Made by a program: the position numbers and the translations under genes. A stretch of DNA of 64,000 bases from Codonopsis lanceolata (lineage: Eukaryota; Streptophyta; Magnoliopsida; Asterales; Campanulaceae), in the NCBI GenBank assembly GCA_013146195.2, contig CM028380.1, positions 80,282,571-80,346,570 of the forward strand. The letters run 5' to 3'. Positions 1-10,702 of the stretch are shown one piece after another. The notes under the pieces are model-generated. The model worked only from the letters and a program-made list of their open reading frames with translations, was not told where the DNA came from and searched no databases. Numbering within the stretch: position 1 is the stretch's first letter; every line of letters starts with the position of its first letter.

Positions 1-490
1 GCCCTTGCTTTTTCATTTTTGTAATTATTTATTTATTTTAGGTCTACGGTCAATTATTAATTTTTTATATGCATATTATATCGTATACTCCCCTCAATTT
101 AGTAAATAGTCTCTAATACTATTTTGAGATGTTTTACGTAATAATTAACTTTAAAAATAACTTATAATTTTCACAATCGGTTCAAGTCCTTGCTCTGTCA
201 TTTATGTAAAAAAAAAATTCTTTTGGGTCTACGATCAATTATTAATTTTTTTATATGCATATTATATCATATACTTCACCGATTTCGTTAAATAGTCTCC
301 TATACTATTTTGAGATGTTTTATGTAATAATCAACTTTTAAAAAATATGCTTATAATTTTCAAAATCTTTCATCTTTATCCTCCACTTATATTGTAAGTA
401 TAATGGTTGTGGTTAAGTACTTTTTTATTAATTACCAACTTCAAAACTACTTATATATGTTTTAATTACTCTGGAACCTAATAAATGAAG
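1..490. repeat. Tandemly duplicated 185-bp AT-rich repeat, mariner/MITE-like
   Basis: Two imperfect copies lie head to tail, the first from 1 and the second from about 186. Both begin with a CCTTGCT...TCAT stretch, followed by GGTCTACG.TCAATTATTAA (at 41 and 226) and ACTATTTTGAGATGTTTTA. The same core recurs at 3590-3852 and 4255-4760, and near the latter two it ends in a CTCCCTCCGT/GAGGGAGTA-type terminus typical of small Stowaway-like elements. No coding potential is visible. Confidence 0.5.
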
Positions 491-1700
491 AGTTAATATA
501 CAAAGATAATATTTTGAATTCGGTTCAAGCAGAGTTATACAACTTTAATTTTATGTTGGGTTCGCTGAATTTACTTATAAAAAAAAATGTTAGTTGATCA
601 TCATTTTTTTTATCTGGGTCATAAAAAATAACAATTGATTGGGTATATAATATCAATATTTCAAGCAAAAATCAAATTTTATTATTATGTTACTATAATT
701 TGTATTTCTTATGTTTATTTAATCCTTGTTTTTTTACTTGAATTTATAGTGCATAATACATGTTACCAAAAAAATATCAATTCAAAAGTCAAAATATAAA
801 TAAAAGCAAAAAATTGATTAGAGTATATTCTTTTTATTACAAATTATTTTAACGAATAAAAAATAACAGTTTTTAGTAATTATTTAATACTTATTTTATT
901 ATCTTATATTTTTTTAAGGGTACCTTATTTTCAGGACGGGCTTGGTTGCAACCCCCCCCCCCCTTTTGAAAAAAAAAAATCTATTAGTTATTACCCTTAT
1001 AAACACGACAATATCAATTACTAGCCTGCTACATATCATAGCTAGGGAGATCCCGTATGCCAATGACCAAATCTCACTCTACAATCTACATGATTGCTAC
1101 ATATATACTTGTTCATTAAGTGTTTTCATTCTTCCATAGCTCCACGAGACCGGTTGATCGACCGTTCATGACTCAACCCTAACTAACCAAACCCTCTTTT
1201 GCATCCATCCGATAGAGGCGCATGTATTTATAATCAAGTTTTTTTTTGCAAGATTTCAATATTTAGCAAAGAGTTGCGAAAAAGAAGTTTAGATAGTAAT
1301 TCAATTTCAGACATTGGAGCATTTATTTCTTTTTTTCACTTCTTACTCAAACCCTAGCCCCCAAATCCTTTGATGGAGGGTCATAAGCTAAATTAGTTAG
1401 TCTTGAACTCACATGAAAAGCTGAAATTAGAAGCAATCATTTTTTACTAATTCTGTATAAAGGCTACACTTGACCCGGCGATCCGCCTACTTTCCATTTT
1501 GAACACCTCCTTAGTCCTTAGTCCTTAGGGGGACCATGGTAGTCTCACTACACGCACCACAGATCATGGTCGTTGCTTTTAGGAAGCCAGATTGAACCCT
1601 AGCTAGTAAGTAGTAACACCCTTATTTTTGCTCAATCTGGAGTACTTACTGTCCAAGTCATCACTAGAGACAAAAGTTATACACTTCTGGAAGGAGTAAA
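491..1700. other. AT-rich intergenic DNA upstream of the SPL-like gene
   Basis: This stretch holds no convincing gene. It contains a poly-C run near 951-963 followed by poly-A, and scattered A/T tracts. The last few hundred bases should include the promoter of the SPL-like gene. No other structure is recognised. Confidence 0.5.
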
Positions 1701-1730
1701 ATTGAGAGTGAGCTTATCAAATGGAGTTTG

Positions 1731-1738
1731 TATAAATA
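1731..1738 (+). promoter_or_regulatory. Likely TATA box of the SPL-like gene
   Basis: TATAAATA lies 166 bases before the ATG at 1897. It is followed by a CT-rich leader (about 1815-1875, repeated TCTCTC), a common composition of plant 5' untranslated regions. The transcription start itself is inferred, not seen. Confidence 0.5.
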
Positions 1739-1896
1739 ATGTACATATTATACACTGTAGAAGCTTGTGGTTCCCTCCTTCACACACACAAAAAACACTC
1801 AAATTAAACACGATCACACTTTCTCTCTCTAGAAATCGCTCCGCTCTCTTGCTTTCTCTCTCTAACTCTGTCTCACTGTCTTAATTTCTCCCTTCA

Positions 1897-3128
1897 ATGG
1901 CCACTTCTGTTTTTATGGGTAGATGTTCTGATCTTGAGAACACAAGGAGGGAAATGGACATAAGTCTCATGAACGGGTCGATTGAAAAACCAACCCGGAT
2001 CCAAACTGGAAAACCTGGTGGTGGTGGTGGTGGAAGGAGAAAGTCTAAGCTGAGCGAGTCGTCTCAGAAGAAGAAGCTGCCACAGAGAGGGATGGGAGTT
2101 GAGCAACTCGAAAGGCTCAGGATCCAAGAGAGAATGAAAAAGATGACGGAAATAAACCCTCTCCACCCTTTGTCTTTCCAAAACAATCATTTTGCCACCG
2201 TCCCAACTCCTGCTTTTGGTGCATACACCATCAGAAACAGCGGTTCCACCGGCGTTGGGCTTGGACATGAGGGCTTTGACGTCCAGCACCCTGCTCTGTT
2301 GCTTCAAGGGTTTGGGAATGGTAGTGGATTTCATGAGCCGGTGGTGAGTTCGGGTTTTGGGCCTTTGTTTTCTGATGAGACGTTCCTGGCGGATCCATTT
2401 GCTGTTGGATCGGGATTCCGGACGACCAGGAATGGGATTGAGGCCTTGAAAGAGCTCTCTTCAATTCCAAACAACGTGAAATGGAACTCAGAGCACTGTT
2501 GTTCTAAGGTAATGTACTTTCTCTCTCCCCTTCAGCCAACTTGTCATCAGTTAAATTTTTTTAAGTCTAATGAAACTAATTAACCCTTTGTTTTTTTGTT
2601 GCAGAAATTACGCGGCAATGGGGTAAGCATTATTTGTAAAGGAGAGAGGAAAATGTGTGGAGAGATGTCTCCAGTGAATGGTATTGGTAATTTCGGAGTT
2701 GGAAACAAGGGAAACATGTTTAATGGAGTAAATCCCTATTATGGTTCACAACCTAACGGAGAGGTAAATATAATCATTCCCTCATTCATCTTCAGTCAGT
2801 CACATGTATGTGTATTTAGAAGATGATTAATCTGTGTTTTTTGCAGGAAGTGGAGGTGATGGCGGTGCACCGGAAAGGGAACGCCGTGGGAGGGAGTTTG
2901 TTAATGGAGTACGAGTTCTTTCCTGGAAAAGTTGGTGGGAATCACAAGGAACTTATGAATTTGGCTTCTTTAAAAGCAGAAGCTTCTATGACTTCTACAG
3001 TTGATCAAGCTTTGGTAGGGGGAGGAAGCCTTGTGGGTGAAGAAGCTTCTGATCATCGTTTTCATGGAGTAGGAGTTGTGGAGGGCGGTTCTAATTCCAT
3101 TGATTTGTCTCTCAAGCTTTCTTATTGA
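1897..3128 (+). CDS. SPL: SPOROCYTELESS/NOZZLE-like transcriptional adaptor (3 exons)
   Basis: Exons are 1897-2508, 2605-2763 and 2847-3128, joined in phase 0 at GT..AG borders (AAG|GTAATG, TTGCAG|AAA; GAG|GTAAAT, TTGCAG|GAA). They give a 350-residue protein, close to the 314 residues of Arabidopsis SPL/NZZ. The start MATS, the basic SPL motif (about 57-83, KKKLPQRGMGVEQLERLRIQ), the EYEFFPGK block (278-285) and the C-terminal EAR motif IDLSLKL (342-348) are all family hallmarks. In Arabidopsis SPL/NZZ is a nuclear adaptor: its EAR motif recruits TOPLESS corepressors, it represses TCP factors, and it is needed for sporocyte formation in anthers and ovules. Related TIE/SPEAR proteins share the two motifs, but the MATS start and EYEFFPGK block favour SPL itself. 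The reading is intact, with a poly-Gly run at 41-46. Confidence 0.88.
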
Positions 3129-3589
3129 ATTATAATGGGGACGGGCCGGGGGATTAATTTATTAGATTAGCTATATATATATATATATATATATATAGTG
3201 TACGTTGACGGAATTTGTTAGTATTATGGTTTCTGGTTTTGTCTTATCACGTTTGTGTGTAATGCATGTGATCAAAGATTTGGTATACAGCTTTTTCATT
3301 GCCCTTTTTGTTTATCAAACTATTTTCACCCCCAAATTCCTAAATTGAGCAATACATATTCTGGTTTCTCAGCATTCCTCTCTCTCTCTCTCTCTGTGTG
3401 TGCTAGTGTCAGTCAAGTGAACTGCTTTGGTTTGTTCATACTTTCTGATGTTGCAATTTCTTGTTAATTACTGTAACACTCTTGCTTATATGATCTGTGG
3501 CAAATCTGGGTTTTTTAAGGGACTATAAAATCACAAATTAACCATACTACTTATATATCCTTTTTATTGAACTTTTCAATGCACTATTT
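3129..3589. other. 3' flank of the SPL-like gene with microsatellites
   Basis: A (TA)n run lies at about 3171-3197 and a (CT)n/(GT)n run near 3380-3405. The first part should hold the 3' untranslated region. There is no second gene here. Confidence 0.45.
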
Positions 3590-3852
3590 GATCGTGGAAC
3601 GGTACTATCTAATACTCTAGTTTTAGGCAAAAAGTTTATCATACTATTTTGATATCTTTTATTTTAAAAGACTACTTTTGTAAATTATGTTTACAATTTT
3701 ATAGTATTTCATCTTATCATCCACTTGTATTGTAAAATCATTATTTATATTTAAATATTTTTATAATTATAACTAACTCTAACAATATTAATATATCCCT
3801 TAAATAATTAAACTATTCAAATTAAGACTATTTGAATGGAACCGAGGGAGTA
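3590..3852. repeat. Mariner/Stowaway-like MITE remnant
   Basis: It shares the ACTATTTTGA.ATCTTTTA core and a CATCTTATCATCCACTTGTATTGTAA block with the 1-490 repeat. It ends in GAACCGAGGGAGTA, the complement of the CTCCCTCCGT-type terminus common in Stowaway-like elements. The left end is eroded. Confidence 0.45.
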
Positions 3853-4254
3853 TAAAGTAATAGAAGATTATAGACTACATTTTAGCAAAAATGAATTATG
3901 TGAAGGGCAAGGATAGGCCTAACGAGGCAATGACACGCACAGGCACACCCCCCCCACACGCACACTTATATATTCTAAACTTTTTTGTTAGTAATTATTA
4001 GTGATATCTTATAATAGTAGGGTTTTTTTTTTTTTTTTGGTTTAAGATGGGGTAATTTTTATGAGAACATTTAGATTTATCATTTTCTTGGTACGCTTGT
4101 ATGTGTCTATAGGTACTTCATACACAATGCATGGAATAAACATGCAAATATGCCTGCAGGTGAAACTTGTTTCCAGAAATCCATAAATAAATGGTTGTTT
4201 TAATTGTGTTTATCTAATTGAAAGATTTGAATAATAACTGGTGCAGGTCCTTCT

Positions 4255-4760
4255 CTAAAAATACTTCACACATTTCGGGTAAATAGTCCACCATACTATT
4301 ATGAGATATTTTACTTTAAGCGTTTGTTTGGTGGAGCGTTTTGATCAAAACGCAGCGTTTTCTCTTTAAAAGTGTTTCAATGTAGTGTTTTAAAACGCTC
4401 CAATTTGGAGTGTTTTAAAAATGTGTTGCGTTTACAACTATTTTGTTTATAAAAACAACGTTTTGAAATAGTTTTCCAAACATGTTTACAAGAAAAAAAT
4501 TACGTTTTGAAAATGATGCGTTTTAAAAACGTTGCGTTTAGAAAAAGTTGTGTTTTTAAAACGCTGCACCAGACGAGACCTAAGAGTTCACTTTTAATAA
4601 ATTATGTTTATCATATTCATAACATTTAAACTTTAACGTTACATTTGTTATTAACATATTGATTATGCATATAATATTGTGTAATTATAACAAACTTAAA
4701 TGTTAGTTATATATATCTTAATAATTAGACTTTTCAAATATGAATTTTTTAGGTGGAACA
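4255..4760. repeat. Third copy of the mariner-like repeat, split by another MITE
   Basis: The left part (to about 4318) has TCGGGTAAATAGTC and ACTATTATGAGATATTTTA. The right part resumes at about 4579 with TTCACTTTTAATAAATTATG. Together they match the uninterrupted copy at 186-490, so the sequence between is a later insertion. Confidence 0.5.
4318..4578. mobile_element. Small foldback MITE rich in GCGTTTT/AAAACGC
   Basis: The left end (TAAGCGTTTGTTTGGTGGAG) and the reverse complement of the right end (TTAGGTCTCGTCTGGTGCAG) are alike, and both continue into CGTTTT. The interior is packed with AAAACGC and GCGTTTT palindromes. It interrupts the 4255-4760 repeat, so it is the younger insertion. 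Its superfamily is uncertain: the GTTTGGTG.AGCGTTTT ends suggest hAT or Harbinger. Confidence 0.6.
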
Positions 4761-5816
4761 GATGTACATTATATTTATGTTACTTTGGAGATCATATACT
4801 CCTTCCACCCAAACAATAGTTTCCTTTTAGGGAATATTTTATTTTTAATATTATACTTTGTTATTTATATTTTATTTACATTGCATTAAAAGTAGTATAT
4901 TTTATGTAGTATGAAATGTACCTGATTATCATGTTTTTTAGCAAAAAAAATCTGAAAATTTTACTCATTTTCGACAAATTAGAAAAATAAATGTCGCTTT
5001 TGGGGGGGGGGGGGGGGGGATGGAGTTATATTTGTTATAATTTAGCTGTTAGTTACTATAGAATATAGATACTGTAGAACGTAGTCATTGCTAGAAAGGA
5101 AGTGTAAATATCATATATGGTTTTAATTTACCATTAGCCTAAACAGTTGACTCAGTAGCTTATCGATCAGTGTATATATCATATTTAGTGCAATGTTTCA
5201 TATGCAATTTTGCTAGTTTGGTCAAATTTCATTTTAGTGGTGGGATGCATGTTACATAAGATCAAATTCACATTTGTATTAGAGATACCTATTTTGATTG
5301 AATGTGAACTAATAGAGAAAAATTACCACATCTCTCTCTCTCTCTCTCTGTGTGGTTTGTTGTTATTTGAAAAGTAGTTGGGGGAGAGCAGGTGGGTAAT
5401 GCTGGAAATGGAGTATATTTGTATATTGTAAGTGTTGAAACGCAAGGAATGGTTCACTGCACTTTCTGCTTGTGAGAGTTTGAGGCAACTTTTTAAGAAT
5501 TGCTGTAATAAACGTGAAAAGAGTCTTAAAGAAGGCTGAAAATAGAAGTACCTTAATTAAAAAAATGGTGACATTTAAAAACTTAATTTTTTTTAACGTT
5601 TTACTTTAGTCTTCTTTATTTCTTTTAAATTGTATTGAAAATATAATTTTTTTGTATGACATACTAAGTAATTAAACATTATATCCTTCAATTGATTTTT
5701 TTTTTTTGAAGATTTTTAGCTTAAAATTTTGATGATTATGAGATTTTTTATTCAATTTTTTAGCTTTAGTTTTAGGAGAGACGAGACGAAAAATTAAAAG
5801 GAACCAACAAGCACGT
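4761..5816. other. Non-coding AT-rich spacer
   Basis: Contains a G homopolymer near 5001-5018, which is an assembly-risk site, and a (TC)n run at about 5333-5349. No gene is recognised. Confidence 0.45.
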
Positions 5817-5824
5817 AGATTAGC

Positions 5825-5917
5825 CCCTAAGGGGGTGGCCCAGTGGTAGACATGTCACAATGTGTGAGGTCTCAGGTTCGATCCCTTCCCATGCCCCCCT
5901 TAGGAGAAAAAAAAAAG
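5825..5917 (+). mobile_element. Short tRNA-derived SINE, copy 1
   Basis: It begins CCCTAAGGGGGTGGCC and has a pol III A box (GGTGGCCCAGTGG) and a B box (GGTTCGATCCC) about 35 bases later, then an A-rich tail. It is bracketed by an 8-bp target-site duplication, AGATTAGC, at 5817-5824 and 5918-5925. A second member with the same head lies at 24152. At about 93 bp it is short for a plant SINE. Confidence 0.82.
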
Positions 5918-5925
5918 AGATTAGC

Positions 5926-7539
5926 ATAAAGATTTTGTTTTTTTTATATGACTTGTTGGTCGAGTGTTTACCGCCACTTAATTAGCAGTCCTACCAGATT
6001 GGGAGATTAATCATGGACTTTTGGGGACACTTTTGGGAAACAAAAAAAAAAGGGTAGCTAGTATATAGAGCTGCTTTTTCAAGTAAAATTGGTTCATCCT
6101 GCACCGGATGTAATTTCATCGGTAAAAATCTGTAATGGCTTGCTAGCTTAGCTATTAGTATTACAAATCTCTATCTCTGCAGAAGAAAGAGAGATAGAGA
6201 GAGACACTCTCAGTAGAACTAAGGCTGGTCGAAGCTTTTACCATTTCCATTTTGATTGGATTCTCTCTCCCTCTCATCTTTTATCATATTTCGTTCTAAT
6301 TTATCTTTAATTAGTTCATCGATCCTTTAAAAAAATGTCCATTTTCGAATTTTTGTTTATTTCAAAAAAGCGTTCAATTTCTAGTATTTCATATTTTGAA
6401 AGTTCTTTTTACAATTTGACATTTGCTTCCCTTGCTATTTTAGTGGTAAATCTCATGAGTTTAAAAGAAATATAGGTCACATACTAATATTTATAATCAA
6501 ATAAATTAAATTTTCTTAATTAGTATATCGATTCGAACCCAATAAATTTTTTTAAAGGGGAGTGAGTATATATGTAGTTTTATAAGCTTGGAAAGAAAGG
6601 AAGGATTGAAGATTCTGAGCTGAGGAAGGGGTTTGCTTCTGATCAGTATTTGATGCCCAGATACATGATCATGTAGTTGTTTAAAGTTGAATTTCAGTAT
6701 AACTTTTTTAGTTATTGAATCAATTAACTTTTTTCTTAAATAACTACTTTCCAAGTCCCATAATAAATATTACGAGGACTTTGTGTACAGCCTATACGTA
6801 CGGTTCATAATGACTAATGAGACTGGATTAATGTATACTTGATTTTTGTTTTTCCGTTTATTAACAATTAAACCGATTATATATTTTTGTTATGTTGGTT
6901 TTTTTAAAGTTTATGGTAACGCGTCTGTATTTGTTTTGATATGCTACGTCTGTTTTAATATGATGTTTGATTAACAAATCAAAAAAGGGAAAATAACCAC
7001 CTTCACACACGTGAATTAAAGGTTTACTTCATAACCATATAGTTTAACAATAAATCTTAAGGGATCAAATTAATCAAGTTCAATGAGGGCAATATTGTTT
7101 TATTCAAAATAATACAAAAGTGCTTTACCTAAAGTTCGTTTTTCCATTAATGAATGAATCTAATCAATTTGAGGCAAACTATGTAAAAGATAAATATGCA
7201 CTCATGTTTTTTTTTAAATGGTTTAGAAACCATAGAATGTTTTTGATTCTGATCAATTTAAGTCATTTAGTACTACTCATAATTTAATTAAAATATAATG
7301 AAATATGAAAATAAATTCTTAAAAAGTCTTTTGACTTGATTAAAATGAGATATTTCTTAATAGACAAATGATATTACGAGCTCAAGTTAATAGTATTACT
7401 ACGAGTATGTTGGAACCGTTGAAGAATTAACGTTGGTGATGATTTGGAACATTCGTGTAATTACTTATAAAATAATATATTTGATGTAAGGGGTACATAT
7501 TTTATAAGTAGATTTAATTTAACTGCTCAAACACTAAAA
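5926..7539. other. Non-coding spacer
   Basis: AT-rich sequence with a GA-rich stretch near 6180-6205. No conserved protein, RNA or terminal inverted repeat was recognised. Confidence 0.45.
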
Positions 7540-7547
7540 CTTGTTAT

Positions 7548-7987
7548 TAGAGGTGACAGATTTCGCCCACGTCCATTTACTCGCTCAGATCGCCCAATAA
7601 ATAATGGATATGGACACACCCAAAAATTTTAATTGATACAAATGGGTATGCTTATTTGAGATCATTAATTATGATGGGTTAAATATGCACTCACTTGGAC
7701 ACCCTCCCTAAAACTCATTCTCTCATTCTTTCAATTTCACTATGGTTTTTGCTCTCTCTCATCTCTCCTTTCACTTGAAGAATTTATTCATGAGCTTAGC
7801 CTTCTTTCCCCCCCTCTCTCCTCTCTCTCTCTCTCTCTTTCTCTCACCTACACACACCAATTCTCACTGATCACGCACAATGGAAGGATACAGTGGTGCA
7901 CCATGCGCTGGAGCCTTTTTCTTCTACTTATTTGGTTGTCTCATGTACTACCGTTAATTGTTCATTTTTTATTTTTTTTATTAATCA

Positions 7988-8024
<37 letters not shown>

Positions 8025-8438
8025 GCAGTAATTATTTTCTATGTTTTGTTTTATTTTGTTTATAAGCAAAAATTAATGTCCTCAATAATTACGAGTGGAT
8101 ATTGGGTATCACGATGATATCTCATAATTCATGTTACCACCCTTCCCTCAACCTCACCCCCCCCTTCACACAACAAAAAAATATTTAAAAAACTAGCTTT
8201 CCTCTTTGGTTTGTCTCAAAATTAAAAAAAAAAAATTGTTAAACAAAATGATTTTTTTGTAATTATTATATTTATTTGATAATTTTGTGTTATTGAGTAG
8301 ATGAACGCCCACGGGCACCCATGCCCATTTATTACCCACCCTTATATGCCCATGTTATTAAATAGGTACGTACTCGTCCATCTATTTAAACCCATTACTC
8401 ATATAGGCTCGCAAATACATACCCGTTTACCACCTCTA
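7548..8438. mobile_element. Non-autonomous hAT element with perfect 8-bp TSD
   Basis: The ends are TAGAGGTGACAG (left) and the complement of CACCTCTA (right, reading TAGAGGTGGTAA). They are bracketed by CTTGTTAT at 7540-7547 and 8439-8446. The subterminal parts hold many GGGT/ACCC words (CCCACG, ACCCATTA), typical of hAT ends. The 891-bp interior has a (TA)n run at 7992-8022 and no transposase. Confidence 0.85.
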
Positions 8439-8753
8439 CTTGTTATAGTATTACAAAAACAAACTTGTAATATCATTCTTAATAATGTCATTAAAATCAC
8501 ATTTACCCGTTATTTTGTTCACTAGACACTTACAATGCTAGGTAAATTGTAAATGTGTGTGTGGGTGTGTGTGCTGCTGAAAATTATTTGAAAGCCAACT
8601 TCCTAAATCTTCTTCATAAATAAAAATAAATAACTCGTATAAGAAGGATTCAACAGAAACATTTTCGTACTGTATGCAACCCTAATTTCCTTGACCAATG
8701 TTTTTTATTCAAATCGTTCTGTACTTTCTTGACTGTAACACTTTAGTGATATA

Positions 8754-8930
8754 CTCCCTCCGTTATGGGAAATAGTTTATTATTCCATTTTGAGGTATTT
8801 TACTTAAAAAATTCAATTTAAAAAATTAAGGAATAGAAGTATTATTTTATTACTAATAAATGACTAAAAATGTCATTTAAAAAAAGAACTTAACTTTCAA
8901 ACAGAGACTCTTTGCACGGAATGAAGGAAA
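8754..8930. mobile_element. Stowaway-like MITE
   Basis: The left end CTCCCTCCGTT follows a TA dinucleotide. The right end, in complement, reads TTTCCTTCATTCCG and is followed by TA. About 177 bp, AT-rich and non-coding. Confidence 0.5.
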
Positions 8931-9659
8931 TATTTGATAACATAATTTTTGGTTCTGAAATTGGTAATTTGAATTTTGCAGAATATGTTGTGTTATAATA
9001 ATTCTAAATTGAAGACTTTAATTCACTATTTAGTCACTCTACTTTCGCAAAAATTTCAATATGCTCACTCTACTATCATTTTTTACAGTTTGGTAACTCT
9101 ATTTTACAAAAAGTGTCAATATGGTTTATAAAGTGGATGTCGTTAAAGGAATGGTATGAACAGATTAAAATGCACCCACTAAAGGACATGAAAAAGACTA
9201 AAATATCCTCCCATTAACCTTGGTCTCTAACCCCAGAAGGTCTCTCTCTCCTCTCTCAAATCGTTCTCATCTCCATCTCAAGCTTCAATTTCTCTCCATC
9301 GAGCAATCAACCTTAATGATATAATGACGCACAAATATAATATCCCATGGCTGATGTTCACCTAACAAATTCATCGACGCGCAATCGAGGCCTTTATTTC
9401 CCACTCACAAATTAATCTGCCACTATAAATTCTAAGATTTTTAACCCTTTTAGAACGGCGTACTAAAAGCAAACATTTCTCGAAGGGATAGTGTAGAGAA
9501 GAGATTCATATCAGAAACTTAACCATGACGGCTTCAGTTTCATCTTCAGCTTCGAGCCTCCTCCCCATCCCGCTTAATAACATCTCTCTGTGATGGAAAC
9601 TCCCTCAAACCTCCACCTTCGTCGTCTCCCTTCCAATGGACGCCAAACCTACTGAAGGA
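8931..9659. other. Non-coding spacer
   Basis: Contains phrases such as TAGTCACTCTACTTT and GTTTGGTAACTCTATTTT. These resemble the long terminal repeats of the MULE-like elements at 30814 and 43180 in wording but are not clearly homologous. No gene is seen. Confidence 0.35.
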
Positions 9660-10149
9660 TATATATATATATATATACAAATATCATACAAGTTCGCTAT
9701 CAACAAGTAATCATGAGTTACCTCGTGCGAACTTGAACTAATTTGAGCGAAGCGGAAGACTTTCTGCTTGAGCTACAATCTTCGTATGTCACGATCAACA
9801 ATCCTGCAAGTTTCTTTCGTTGGATTGATATTACGTAGCACGAATATCAATCACTGGTTCACACTGCAAATCCAAGCCTCTTGATGGTTAGGCTAGATGG
9901 AGTATTTGGTGAGATATAATATAAGAGAGAGAGAGAGGCGACCACTTAGAAGACGTGTTCTTCAATGTTAGGGTTTTATCCATTTAGTTGCCCTATTTAT
10001 ATTATTGTACAAAAAATCCAATTTCTTGTAGGTTAAGTTAGGTCAATCCCAAATTCCTTTGGATTAGGAAACTAATTAACTTTAAATAATATAAATATAT
10101 TCCATGTGGGCGGAAGAAAATAATCGGGTCACAAGCCCAATTACTAACA
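9660..10149 (-). mobile_element. Probable copia-type LTR remnant (minus)
   Basis: Read on the minus strand, the block starts TGTTAGTAATTGGGC after a purine-rich GTGTGCGAGTGAGAGA tract. This is the same arrangement of polypurine tract and LTR start seen for the better-preserved copia element at 49252. The sequence from 10150 to 10702 would be its internal 3' region but shows no readable protein. The call rests on the junction only. Confidence 0.35.
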
Positions 10150-10702
10150 TCTCTCACTCGCACACATGAACTCACCTCTCTAACCACATCGTATCATCAA
10201 AACCCGTTAAACACTGCCTCTTCATACTGGAAGTGAAGCGTGCGACATGACGAGAAAGATAAAGGATGGAGCGCTATACCAAATCACCATCTGACCAGCA
10301 TAGAACGTCCTCGTTAGAAAACAAAACTCGTCTATACCCCAGACCGTATATATACATCAATTTAAGCATCCTCAATCCCTCAAGAGCAGTGCTTAAAATT
10401 AACTCAATATGTTTGTGTATCAAGATCAATCTCTTGAACCGTATGTTCAATATGATCGGCATGACATTGAAACACAAAAATAGAGATGCATATCATACTA
10501 TCTTCCTTAGACACTCATATCAATCATTCTTGATTAACTGCTTTCCCAGCAATACTCCATAGGGCTGTATGTGCATAGCCCGTTGGTCGGCATGCCAAAG
10601 TAGCATCATCAACGTCTAAGTTCATGATATAGTTCTAAGTCACATGGGGTATAATCGTGACCTGGATTTGATCACTAGAACTCACACAGTGATGAAGCAG
10701 GG
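10150..10702. other. Unassigned sequence between LTRs
   Basis: Short open frames exist on both strands, but none resembles a known protein. It is probably the eroded interior of the element whose LTR ends at 10149. Confidence 0.3.

Noticed and set aside
5822..5900. A functional tRNA gene at 5822-5900
   Set aside because: A and B boxes are present, but no cloverleaf or anticodon arm can be drawn, and the A-rich tail with flanking duplication shows a SINE.
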